Positions 25,406 to 32,923 of a stretch of 64,000 nt of DNA are shown in pieces (the stretch's first letter is position 1; each line of letters starts with the position of its first letter). A model generated the notes under the pieces. It searched no databases, was not told the DNA's origin, and saw only the letters and a list, made by a program, of their open reading frames with translations. Origin of the DNA: Oscillospiraceae bacterium. GTDB taxonomy: Bacteria; Bacillota; Clostridia; Oscillospirales; Oscillospiraceae. The stretch is from the NCBI GenBank assembly GCA_020025425.1, contig JAHHSD010000005.1, positions 1 through 64,000 of the forward strand, given 5' to 3'. Position numbers and translations under genes: made by a program.

Positions 25406-27370
25406 TTACTTGTCAGAGGACTTGGCACTCTTTCTGGCGAAGAAGTAAACAGAGGCCAGCAGGATGGCGAAGAACACCAGGCCGCCGATATTGCCCAGGC
25501 CGGCGAATGAGCCGCCCAGGAAGCCGTCGGGGCTGACCATGCTGATCTTCTCGCCCAGAGTCAGGGGGTCGCCGGTCACAGCGCTGACGCCCATGGGGAT
25601 GACAGCGAAGACAGCCAGCAGGATGCCCACGATGCCCTCACCGGCGATCAGGCCGGAGGTGTACAGGACGCCGGACTGAACGGTGTCCTTCTTCTCCTTC
25701 TCGTTGGCGTACTTACGCTTCTCCATGTAGAAACGCAGCAGGCCGCCGGCCATGATGGGGGTGGACAGGTGGATGGGCAGGTACAGGCCGATGGCGAAGG
25801 GCATGACGGGCACGCCCAGGATCTCGACCACCAGAGCGATGAACACGCCCACAAAGACCAGGGCCCAGGGCAGGTTGCCGCCCATAACGCCCTCGACGAC
25901 CATCTTCATCAGAGAGGCCTGAGCAGCGGGCAGCTCCTTGCCGCCATAGGTCCAGGCGGCGTTCAGCAGGTACAGGATGCCGCCGACGGCCAGCGCGGAA
26001 ATCACGCAGCCCAGCAGCTCACCCATCTGCTGCTTCTTGGGGGTAGCACCCACCAGGAAGCCGGTCTTCAGGTCCTGAGAGGTATCGCCGGCGATGGCGG
26101 CGATAATGCAGATCAGAGAACCGATGGTGATGGCGGCGACCATGCCCTCGATGCCGTCGGTGCCGGTGGCCTTCAGCAGCATGGTGGAGATCAGCAGGGT
26201 AGCAATGGCCATGCCGGAGACGGGGTTATTGGAGGAGCCGATCAGACCGACCATGCGGGAGGAAACGGTGGCGAAGAAGAAACCAAAGATAATGACGATC
26301 AGAGCGCTGAAGAAGTTCAGGGGGATGGAGGGCAGCAGCCACAGGGCCAGAGCCACCAGCAGCACGCCGACGCCCAGAACCTTCATGGACAGGTCCTGCT
26401 CAGTGCGCAGGCTGCCAGCGCCGTTCTTGCCGTAGCCGCCGATGGCCTCCTTGAAGGTACGGACGATCAGGGGCAGGGACTTGATCAGGCTCAGGATACC
26501 GCCGGTGGCAACGGCACCGGCGCCGATGTACTTGACATAGTTGCTCCACAGACCCCAGGTACCCTTGGCAGCCCACAGCTCAGCAATGGTCATATCCTTC
26601 ACAGGATAGATGATCAGGTCGCTGCCGAACAGAGCGATGAGGGGCATGACCACGAACCAGGCCAGGGTGCCGCCGGCGAACAGATAGGAGGACACCTTGG
26701 GGCCGCAGATGTAGCCCACGCCAGCCAGAGCAGGCAGGACGTCCATGCCGATACCGGCGCCCTTGTAAGCGGGGATGGAGTAATCCACCTCACTGGGGAA
26801 CAGCTTCAGGCCGTCCGCGATGAACTTGTACAGAGCGGCGATGCCCAGACCGGTAAACACGGTGGAGGCCTTGGCTCCGCCCTCTTCACCGGCGATCAGG
26901 ACCTCGGCGCAGGCCTGGCCCTCGGGATAAGCCAGCACGCCGTGCTCCTTGACGATCAGAGCCTTGCGCAGGGGGACCATCAGCAGGACGCCCAGCACAC
27001 CGCCGCACAGGGCGATCAGGCCGATCTGCACCAGAGAGGGCACATCACACAGGCCATCGTCAGCCCACATAAACAGAGCGGGCAGGGTGAAGATGGCGCC
27101 AGCGGCCACGGACTCACCGGCAGAACCGATGGTCTGGACCATGTTGTTTTCCAGAATAGAGTCGCGCTTCAGGATCTTGCGGATCACACCCATGGAGATA
27201 ACCGCCGCAGGAATGGACGCGGAGACGGTCATACCCACCTTCAGACCCAGATAAGCATTAGCTCCACCGAACACGATGGCCAGAATAGCGCCCAGGATCA
27301 CAGAGACAACTGTGAATTCAGGCATGACCTTGTCCGCCGGGATGTAGGGTTGAAACTTTTTCTCTTCCAC
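25406..27370 (-). CDS. OPT-family oligopeptide transporter
   Basis: Proton-coupled importer of short peptides or peptide-like metal chelators, 654 residues with about fourteen to sixteen membrane helices. Typical features are GANAYLGLKVGMTVSASIPAAVI at the N-terminus, IGSAGESVAAGAIFTLPAL, a cytoplasmic loop with SLRTEQDLSMKVL and GVPVMPFAIGLYLPI near the C-terminus, matching the bacterial OPT branch. The start is GTG with GGGAG eight bases upstream. A near-consensus promoter lies about 80 bases before it. PepD and PqqD-like genes follow, consistent with peptide nutrition. Confidence 0.92.
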   Translation of the reverse strand: MEEKKFQPYIPADKVMPEFTVVSVILGAILAIVFGGANAYLGLKVGMTVSASIPAAVISMGVIRKILKRDSILENNMVQTIGSAGESVAAGAIFTLPALFMWADDGLCDVPSLVQIGLIALCGGVLGVLLMVPLRKALIVKEHGVLAYPEGQACAEVLIAGEEGGAKASTVFTGLGIAALYKFIADGLKLFPSEVDYSIPAYKGAGIGMDVLPALAGVGYICGPKVSSYLFAGGTLAWFVVMPLIALFGSDLIIYPVKDMTIAELWAAKGTWGLWSNYVKYIGAGAVATGGILSLIKSLPLIVRTFKEAIGGYGKNGAGSLRTEQDLSMKVLGVGVLLVALALWLLPSIPLNFFSALIVIIFGFFFATVSSRMVGLIGSSNNPVSGMAIATLLISTMLLKATGTDGIEGMVAAITIGSLICIIAAIAGDTSQDLKTGFLVGATPKKQQMGELLGCVISALAVGGILYLLNAAWTYGGKELPAAQASLMKMVVEGVMGGNLPWALVFVGVFIALVVEILGVPVMPFAIGLYLPIHLSTPIMAGGLLRFYMEKRKYANEKEKKDTVQSGVLYTSGLIAGEGIVGILLAVFAVIPMGVSAVTGDPLTLGEKISMVSPDGFLGGSFAGLGNIGGLVFFAILLASVYFFARKSAKSSDK

Positions 27371-27447
27371 TTTCTATACTCCCTTACGAATTGATGTATC
27401 ATGCTTCCCGGACATTCGCCCTTGTACGGGATACATAATTGAAGGCT

Positions 27448-27476
27448 ATTGTATGCTATTTTTTTCAATTCGTCAA
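27448..27476 (-). promoter_or_regulatory. Sigma-A promoter of the OPT gene
   Basis: TTGACG (27471-27476) and TACAAT (27448-27453) on the minus strand are 17 bases apart. The surrounding 27371-27639 gap is AT-rich and holds nothing else recognisable apart from short T tracts that could end the minus-strand gene upstream. Confidence 0.78.
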
Positions 27477-27639
27477 GCTAAAGCGGAAATTTTCTTGAAA
27501 GTACCGGGCATTTATTATGCATACACAGCCCCGTTTCCTCCTGTTTTTCGGCTTGTTACCATGTTTTTATGGAGGAACGATATATTTTTTGCCCATTTTC
27601 TTTTGTTTTTCACAAAAAAATGACAAAAAACTTTTTTCC

Positions 27640-28158
27640 TTATCTTCCGGAAAATAAGCGGCGTATCCGGGGGACCAGCGTAAACCGCAGTCGATCCAGC
27701 ATGATATCATAGCAGATAAAAATAAGGTTTCCTCCTACGGCCAGATAGATCCAGCCCCACAGCGCATCCGGCATGTCCTGCATGCCCATCACAGCCATCA
27801 GCAGCCCATAGACCGCCGCCGAGGCTCCGTTCAGCGCCAGCAGCTTGACCACCCAGCCCGGCCACCTGGGCAGGCGGTCCAGGGCCGGCTTAGCCGCCGG
27901 GTACCAGCCGAACACCCCCAAAAACAGAGCTGTCATCTCCAGCTCCGGCACCAGCATCATGGCAAGCAGGCCGATGGCCGCCCACAGGGTGAGTGCCCAC
28001 TTCACGCCCAGCTCCTCCCGAACGCACAAAAGCAGCACCCCCACCAGCACCGGGCAGGCATAGGTCATAACCCCCAGCGCACTGCCCAGCAGCATCAGAA
28101 CAATGGCAAGCGCCGCCGTCAGGCCGCACACCGCCACAATATGAGAATTGCGTCTCAC
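27640..28158 (-). CDS. Multi-spanning membrane protein, possibly ECF-transporter S-component-like
   Basis: 172-residue protein with about five to six hydrophobic helices (AVCGLTAALAIVLMLLGSALG at the N-terminus, WALTLWAAIGLLAMMLV, WGWIYLAVGGNLIFICYDIML). Size, helix count and the N-terminal TAALAIVLMLLG pattern recall vitamin-type S components of energy-coupling-factor importers, but no ligand-specific motif is recognised. The start is GTG with GAGGAGGG upstream. It stands alone; no EcfA/EcfT genes are in the window. Confidence 0.5.
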   Translation of the reverse strand: MRRNSHIVAVCGLTAALAIVLMLLGSALGVMTYACPVLVGVLLLCVREELGVKWALTLWAAIGLLAMMLVPELEMTALFLGVFGWYPAAKPALDRLPRWPGWVVKLLALNGASAAVYGLLMAVMGMQDMPDALWGWIYLAVGGNLIFICYDIMLDRLRFTLVPRIRRLFSGR

Positions 28159-28229
28159 CGTATTCCCTCCTCTTCATTTTAATTATTCAGCTCCGATGGT
28201 CCCCTATCCCCTCTCTGTTGACAGGGAAA

Positions 28230-28282
28230 AGCACCCCGGCGTCTCGGAGCGGTCTCCCCCTCCTGTACGCCAAGGTGCTCTG
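28230..28282 (-). terminator. Imperfect terminator after the orphan nahK-like gene
   Basis: Outer stem AGCACCCCGGCGT with ACGCCAAGGTGCT (two internal mismatches) lies 28 bases past the stop and ends in TTTTCCC on the minus strand. Confidence 0.55.
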
Positions 28283-28306
28283 TTGCGGGCATCACACCCG
28301 GTTGTT

Positions 28307-29407
28307 TTATGTCCGATATTTGCTCACACAGCGGCGGACGGTCTCCGCCATCTCCTCCATACGGCACTCCATGTCCCGGGCCAGGGCGATCTGACATTGG
28401 GTCCGGACCAGATTGTGCTCGGGGTAATTGATCTTGAAATAGGGGTCGCCCAGGATGTAGTCCCGCAAAAATCGGGTGGCCAGCTCACAGGTCATGGAGA
28501 AACAGCTGATCGCCAGGGTGTCGATCTCCTTTTCCGTCAGCACATTGGCCGTGTGCTCCAGAAAACCCTCGGTGAACTCCCGGAAAATCTCCATGTTCAT
28601 CCCAGCATTTTCCCAGTTCCGGCTGTCCTCCTCCTCGCGGTTGGCCGCAAACCGGATGGCGTCGCCGAAATCGTGGCCCACCAGGCCGGGCATAACAGTG
28701 TCCAGGTCGATGACCACGATGGCCTTGGTCCCCTCCTGCTCGAAGAGCACATTGTTGATCTTGGTGTCGTTGTGGGTGACCCGCAGGGGGAGCTCCTCCC
28801 GCTCATAGAGATCCGTCAGTGTACAGGCTTTCTCCTTTACACCCATGACCCACTCGATCTCCCGGCCCACCTGGGCCGCCCGGCCGCAGGGATCCTCGGT
28901 AACCGCCTTCTCCAGATCCTGATAGCGCTTGCGGGTGTTGTGGAAATAGGGGATGGTCTCGTTCAGGTCAGCGGCATTGAAGTCCCGCAGCTGCATCTGA
29001 AACTCACCAAAGGCCGCGCCGGCATTGTGGACGATCTCCAGGTCCTCACAGTGGTCAAAGGTCCGGGACGGAATAAAATTGAACAGCCGCCAAAACCCAT
29101 TCTCATCGAACACATGGTTTTTCCGGTCCTCTGTGTGGTGGAAATGCAGTACCTTGCGGTGGGGATCCTTTTTGTGCAGGTACTCCGTCACGCGGTCGAT
29201 GTTGTCCATCACCGCCTCCGGGTCCTCAAACACATAGGTGTTGACCCGCTGGACAATATAGGACTTTTCCGTCCCGTCAGGCTGTCGAAAGGTGACCTTG
29301 AAGGTGCGATTCACGTTTCCCTGCTTGATCTCATGCCAGGACTCCAGGGTCCCGGGGATCCGAAACGCGGTGCACACCCGTTCCAGTTTCTCGTTTAGCT
29401 CTGTCAC
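28307..29407 (-). CDS. N-acetylhexosamine 1-kinase-like phosphotransferase (orphan paralogue)
   Basis: APH-fold sugar kinase of 366 residues. Diagnostic motifs are LRVTHNDTKINNVLF (catalytic loop HND) and VIDLDTVMPGLVGHDFGDAIR (metal-binding DLD), shared with Bifidobacterium NahK/LnpB, which phosphorylates GlcNAc and GalNAc at C1. A clear paralogue lies at 46301-47416 in the glycan cluster. The start is taken as GTG at 29407, with GGAGGA ten bases upstream, giving the usual NahK length; the ATG-less extension to 29521 is not homologous. It stands outside any glycan operon, so its substrate may differ. Confidence 0.75.
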   Translation of the reverse strand: MTELNEKLERVCTAFRIPGTLESWHEIKQGNVNRTFKVTFRQPDGTEKSYIVQRVNTYVFEDPEAVMDNIDRVTEYLHKKDPHRKVLHFHHTEDRKNHVFDENGFWRLFNFIPSRTFDHCEDLEIVHNAGAAFGEFQMQLRDFNAADLNETIPYFHNTRKRYQDLEKAVTEDPCGRAAQVGREIEWVMGVKEKACTLTDLYEREELPLRVTHNDTKINNVLFEQEGTKAIVVIDLDTVMPGLVGHDFGDAIRFAANREEEDSRNWENAGMNMEIFREFTEGFLEHTANVLTEKEIDTLAISCFSMTCELATRFLRDYILGDPYFKINYPEHNLVRTQCQIALARDMECRMEEMAETVRRCVSKYRT

Positions 29408-29664
29408 AGTATATAGTTCCTCCGGTATCTTGTTGAAATAGTCGGTCCGATCTGCGCCAGACCCCCGGTCCCCCAGCCTCCCGGCCAATACGGTCAGACT
29501 CCGTCTGACCGCGCGTCCCATTGGCGCAGGCCGATCTCAATACTGCCACCGAATGCCGGGACAGGATGGGGCTGCCGCATACAGCGGACAGGCCAGGTCC
29601 ATCTATTATATAAGTATGTCTCCGAAAAGACAAGCAAAAGACGCAGGAATCTGACAAAAATCAA

Positions 29665-30633
29665 TTATTGCTGCTGGGAAACAGCCTCAGACGGCTGTAT
29701 ACCCTGCGCCTCCCCCTCCGGACGGAAATACTTCTCCACAAAGCGGTCGATCTTCTCCCCGTACTCCAGGGGCGAGGTGTAGATGCTCTCGATGTGGCGG
29801 GTGTTGGGCGGGAAAAAGCAGTCCTTCTCCCCCTGGTACAGCGCGCAGAGGGCGGGGCCGTTCTCATAGGGGACCAGCCTGTCCTCCTTGCCGTGGACGA
29901 AAAGGATGGGCACAGTGGCGGCGGCCAGACTTGCCCGCACATCGGAGCGGTCCAGGTCGTACCCCGCCACCGCCCGGTTGATGGCCCGCATGGGCTGGTA
30001 CATAGGGCCGATCTGGTGGTCCAGCGAGGCCCTGGCGTTCATAAATCCGCTGTCCTCAATGATAAAGCGCACATTCTCCGGGCAGCGGGAGCTCATCTGC
30101 ATCACAGTGGCCGCCCCCATGGAGAGGCCGTGCAGGATGAGCTGGACCTCCGGACCGAACTGCTCCAGCAGGAAGCGGACCCACTCCAGGCAGTCCTCCG
30201 TCTCCAGCACATCAAAGCCGATGAACGCCCCGCCGCTCACCCCCGAGGCGGTGTGGTCGCAGCAGAACAGGTCGATCCCCCGGCTCTTATAGCAGTCATA
30301 AAACATTCCGGCAGTCTCCGCGTGCTCCGAGCGGTAGCCGTGGATCACAAAGGCGATCCGCTTCCCTTCCCCGCCGCAGGGGTAGTAGAAGCCCTTCAGC
30401 TCCTCGCCCCGCCGGGAGCGGATGGTGTACTCCTGGTGCTCCGCCGCCCTCAGCCGGTCGGCGGCGGCATCCCGGACCGCATAGTAGTTGTCCTCATGCC
30501 CCTTGGAGTCAAAGAGCTTGGTGAACAGCTTGGAGCTTCTGCGGCAGAACAGGTAGCGGTAGAGCTCCTCGGTAAACAGGGCCGCACCCACCACAGGGAC
30601 GGCCAGCAGCTTTGCAGCATTCTTTCGTTTCAT
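29665..30633 (-). CDS. Alpha/beta hydrolase, membrane-anchored
   Basis: Serine hydrolase of 322 residues. A hydrophobic N-terminal segment (about 8-22) precedes the alpha/beta domain. The oxyanion-side motif is VIHGYRSE, the nucleophile elbow is GLSMGAA (Ser about 170), the acid is in HGKEDRLVP and the catalytic His probably is in NTRHIES. This arrangement matches the YqkD/BAAT-like hydrolases of Firmicutes. The start has GAGGTAATTAC upstream; it follows the amino-acid permease by nine bases. Substrate unknown. Confidence 0.8.
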   Translation of the reverse strand: MKRKNAAKLLAVPVVGAALFTEELYRYLFCRRSSKLFTKLFDSKGHEDNYYAVRDAAADRLRAAEHQEYTIRSRRGEELKGFYYPCGGEGKRIAFVIHGYRSEHAETAGMFYDCYKSRGIDLFCCDHTASGVSGGAFIGFDVLETEDCLEWVRFLLEQFGPEVQLILHGLSMGAATVMQMSSRCPENVRFIIEDSGFMNARASLDHQIGPMYQPMRAINRAVAGYDLDRSDVRASLAAATVPILFVHGKEDRLVPYENGPALCALYQGEKDCFFPPNTRHIESIYTSPLEYGEKIDRFVEKYFRPEGEAQGIQPSEAVSQQQ

Positions 30634-30642
30634 GTAATTACC

Positions 30643-31800
30643 TCACTTTACCGGCAGCATGGCGCCCACACTGGCCAGCAGGGTGCACAGAGCCACCAGG
30701 ACCTGGAAGGGCAGGGTACCGAATTTTCCCACCAGCACGGCCTGTCCGTTCCGCTTGCGGGACAGATTGTAGGCCACGATGATCCCGATTCCGGTCACCA
30801 CCTGAATGATGCTGGCAAAACGGGTGAAGCCCACAAAGGTGGACACCCCGAAAAACGCGATGGCCAGACAGGGCAGCGAGGCCGCCACCCAGCTGACACG
30901 AATACCCCAGCGGGTCTGCTCATGGACAATGTCCCGCAGATTCAGGGTGTTGGCCCAGAAGGAGGTGGCCAGGGCCAGCAGGGTGAACACATAGCCGATC
31001 ACACTGACCCAGCCGCCCAGATGGGCCGCCAGATCCACCAGGGCGCCGTCCTGGGAGATATCCTTCCCCGCGCCCAGCAGGGTCATGGTGGTGATGAGCA
31101 GGATCAGACCCATGTTGACCGCAAGACCGCTGGCAATGGCGGCGCGGATGCGCTTCACATCGCCCTCCAGGCCCTTGACCACCTGGGGGGTGGACATGAC
31201 GGCGGACAGGGAGAAGGAAACCATGCTGAACAGGGCCAGGGCGTTGTTCACCCCGTGCCAGCCGGTGGGCAGGGGGCTCATGTCCGAGGCCAGAGTGGCG
31301 GCAAACAGCACGCCCACCACGGCCACCATGGAGCCCACGGCGATTTTCTCACAGATGCCCACCAGCTTCATGCCGATGAACACCACGCCGGCGCCCACCA
31401 CATAGAAAATCAGCATGCCGGCCACATCGGGCAGGCCCAGCCAGGAGCGGAACACGGCCGCCGCCCCCGTCAGGAATGCACTGACGTTGACGATGACAGA
31501 CAGGCCCAGGGTGACAAAGGCCACCCAGGTCAGCATCTGCTTCAGCCTGCCTGCGAATAATTCGTCGTTCAGGCAGCGGATAAACTGAGCGCCGCCATTA
31601 TTATAGGAGAGCTCTGCGATGATCAGGTGGAGCACCACATTAAAAAGGTAGCAAAAGGCCAGGATGAGCAGGACCTCCCGGAAGCTGTTGTGGGCTGCCA
31701 GATAAGGGACGGACAGGATCCCGGAGCCCACCCCGTGGCCCACGATGATGCTGGTCGCCTCAAAGAAGGTGAGCTTGGACTCGCCTTTGATTTCTTTCAT
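30643..31800 (-). CDS. Amino-acid permease (APC superfamily, aromatic amino acid permease-like)
   Basis: Secondary transporter of 385 residues with eleven predicted helices. The start region FFEATSIIVGHGVGSGILSVPYLA carries the Gly-rich first-helix break of APC-type carriers, most like the tryptophan/tyrosine permease group. The start is placed at 31800 (MKEIKGESKL, GGAGGA six bases upstream) instead of 31833, because the promoter -10 box at 31837-31842 puts the transcription start near 31830. It forms a two-gene operon with the hydrolase. Confidence 0.8.
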   Translation of the reverse strand: MKEIKGESKLTFFEATSIIVGHGVGSGILSVPYLAAHNSFREVLLILAFCYLFNVVLHLIIAELSYNNGGAQFIRCLNDELFAGRLKQMLTWVAFVTLGLSVIVNVSAFLTGAAAVFRSWLGLPDVAGMLIFYVVGAGVVFIGMKLVGICEKIAVGSMVAVVGVLFAATLASDMSPLPTGWHGVNNALALFSMVSFSLSAVMSTPQVVKGLEGDVKRIRAAIASGLAVNMGLILLITTMTLLGAGKDISQDGALVDLAAHLGGWVSVIGYVFTLLALATSFWANTLNLRDIVHEQTRWGIRVSWVAASLPCLAIAFFGVSTFVGFTRFASIIQVVTGIGIIVAYNLSRKRNGQAVLVGKFGTLPFQVLVALCTLLASVGAMLPVK

Positions 31801-31836
31801 AAAATCCTCCGTTGATTGTAATTTGTTGTCCATGGT

Positions 31837-31866
31837 ATTATACTAAATATAAATCGGGCCTGTCAA
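31837..31866 (-). promoter_or_regulatory. Consensus promoter of the permease-hydrolase operon
   Basis: TTGACA (31861-31866) and TATAAT (31837-31842) on the minus strand with an 18-base spacer. Its position rules out the first in-frame ATG of the permease. Confidence 0.88.
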
Positions 31867-31925
31867 TGCACACCGGCGGGCGTCTGACAGGCCACTGAAA
31901 TCAGAAAGACAGCGAGGATGCAGAA

Positions 31926-32663
31926 ATGAAGTGCAGAAACTACGGACACCGCGGATTCAGCGGAAAATATCCTGAAAATACCATGCTGGCCTTTGAAAAA
32001 GCCCTGGAGGCCGGCTGCGAGGGCATGGAGTTCGACGTCCACCTGACCCGGGACGGGGAGCTGGTCATCATCCATGACGAGGCCATCGACCGCACCTCCA
32101 ACCGCAGCGGACTGGTCAAGGACATGACCTATGAGGAGCTGTGCCAGGTGGACTTCTCCTATAAATATGCCGGTCAATTCGGCTTTCAGAAAATCCCCAC
32201 GCTGCGGGAGTACTTTGAGCTGGTCAGGGACCGGGACATTCTGTCCAACATCGAGCTGAAAACCGGTGTCTATGAGTACCCCGGCATTGAACAGGCGGTC
32301 TACGACCTGATCCGGGAGTACCACATGGAGGACAGGGTGGTCATCTCCTCCTTCAACCACCACTCCATCCTGCGGATGAAGGCCCTGGCCCCCCAGCTGG
32401 TCTGCGGCTTCCTGTCCGAGACCTGGATCCTGGACGTGGGCGAGTATGTCAGCTCCCACGGCGTGGAGGCCTACCACCCCCAGTTTGCTATGCTCACCGA
32501 TCCGGAGGTGGCTGACCTCAGGGCCCACGGTGTGCAGATCAACACCTGGACGGTGAATGAGGAGAAGGACATCCTGCATATGATCCGGCTGGGTGTGGAC
32601 GGCATCATCTCCAATTATCCCGACCGGGTGGCCGCCCTGCTCCGGCAGGAGGGGCTGCGATAA
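31926..32663 (+). CDS. Glycerophosphodiester phosphodiesterase
   Basis: GDPD-family hydrolase of 245 residues that releases glycerol-3-phosphate from glycerophosphodiesters. The catalytic patterns are YGHRGFSGKYPENT at the N-terminus (His8/Arg9), GMEFDVHLTRDGELVIIHDE (metal-binding Glu/Asp and second His) and LSNIELKT. No signal peptide, so cytoplasmic, like B. subtilis YhdW/YqiK. The C-terminus has the usual INTWTVNEEKD with GVDGIISNYPD. Single gene followed by a strong terminator. Confidence 0.92.
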   Translation: MKCRNYGHRGFSGKYPENTMLAFEKALEAGCEGMEFDVHLTRDGELVIIHDEAIDRTSNRSGLVKDMTYEELCQVDFSYKYAGQFGFQKIPTLREYFELVRDRDILSNIELKTGVYEYPGIEQAVYDLIREYHMEDRVVISSFNHHSILRMKALAPQLVCGFLSETWILDVGEYVSSHGVEAYHPQFAMLTDPEVADLRAHGVQINTWTVNEEKDILHMIRLGVDGIISNYPDRVAALLRQEGLR

Positions 32664-32668
32664 GATGG

Positions 32669-32712
32669 AAAATACCACGGCGGAGCTGCCCTCCGCCGTG
32701 GTATTTTTCTTG
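32669..32712. terminator. Bidirectional terminator after the phosphodiesterase
   Basis: Perfect 15-base arms (32671-32685 and 32691-32705) with loop CTGCC, A-rich on the left and TTTTT on the right. It also ends the minus-strand pepF transcript. Confidence 0.9.
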
Positions 32713-32738
32713 CTCTATAAAAGATGTGGGGCTCCCGC

Positions 32739-32903
32739 TCAGCGCAGGCCGAACCGCCAGGCGATCCGCTCCAGCTCCTCCGCCGTGGCGTTGCGGATCT
32801 CATCCTCGTCCGCCAGAACAGCGGGGCAGCCGGAGAAGGCCATGGCGTACAGCTCGTCCAGCAGCTCCCCGCGCAGGATCTCCACCTGGTCCTCAGCGCA
32901 CAT
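32739..32903 (-). CDS. Small acidic protein (54 residues) behind pepF
   Basis: Short gene of 54 codons plus stop. The product begins MCAEDQVEIL, is strongly acidic, and contains YAMAFSGCPAVLADEDEIRN followed by ATAEELERIAWRFGLR. ATG is preceded by GGGAGAGGTGA, a good ribosome-binding site, 20 bases after the pepF stop, and the stop is 27 bases before the terminator stem. Frame, ribosome site and fit between stop and terminator all indicate a real gene. Function unknown. Confidence 0.72.
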   Translation of the reverse strand: MCAEDQVEILRGELLDELYAMAFSGCPAVLADEDEIRNATAEELERIAWRFGLR

Positions 32904-32923
32904 ATCCAGTCACCTCTCCCTCG

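Noticed and set aside
25769..27394. 541-codon plus-strand open frame
   Set aside because: Antisense to the OPT transporter; repetitive Gln/Asp/His-rich product.
28307..29407. Aminoglycoside-resistance phosphotransferase
   Set aside because: APH fold is present, but HNDTKINN and DLDTVMPG patterns and length match N-acetylhexosamine kinases better than drug kinases.
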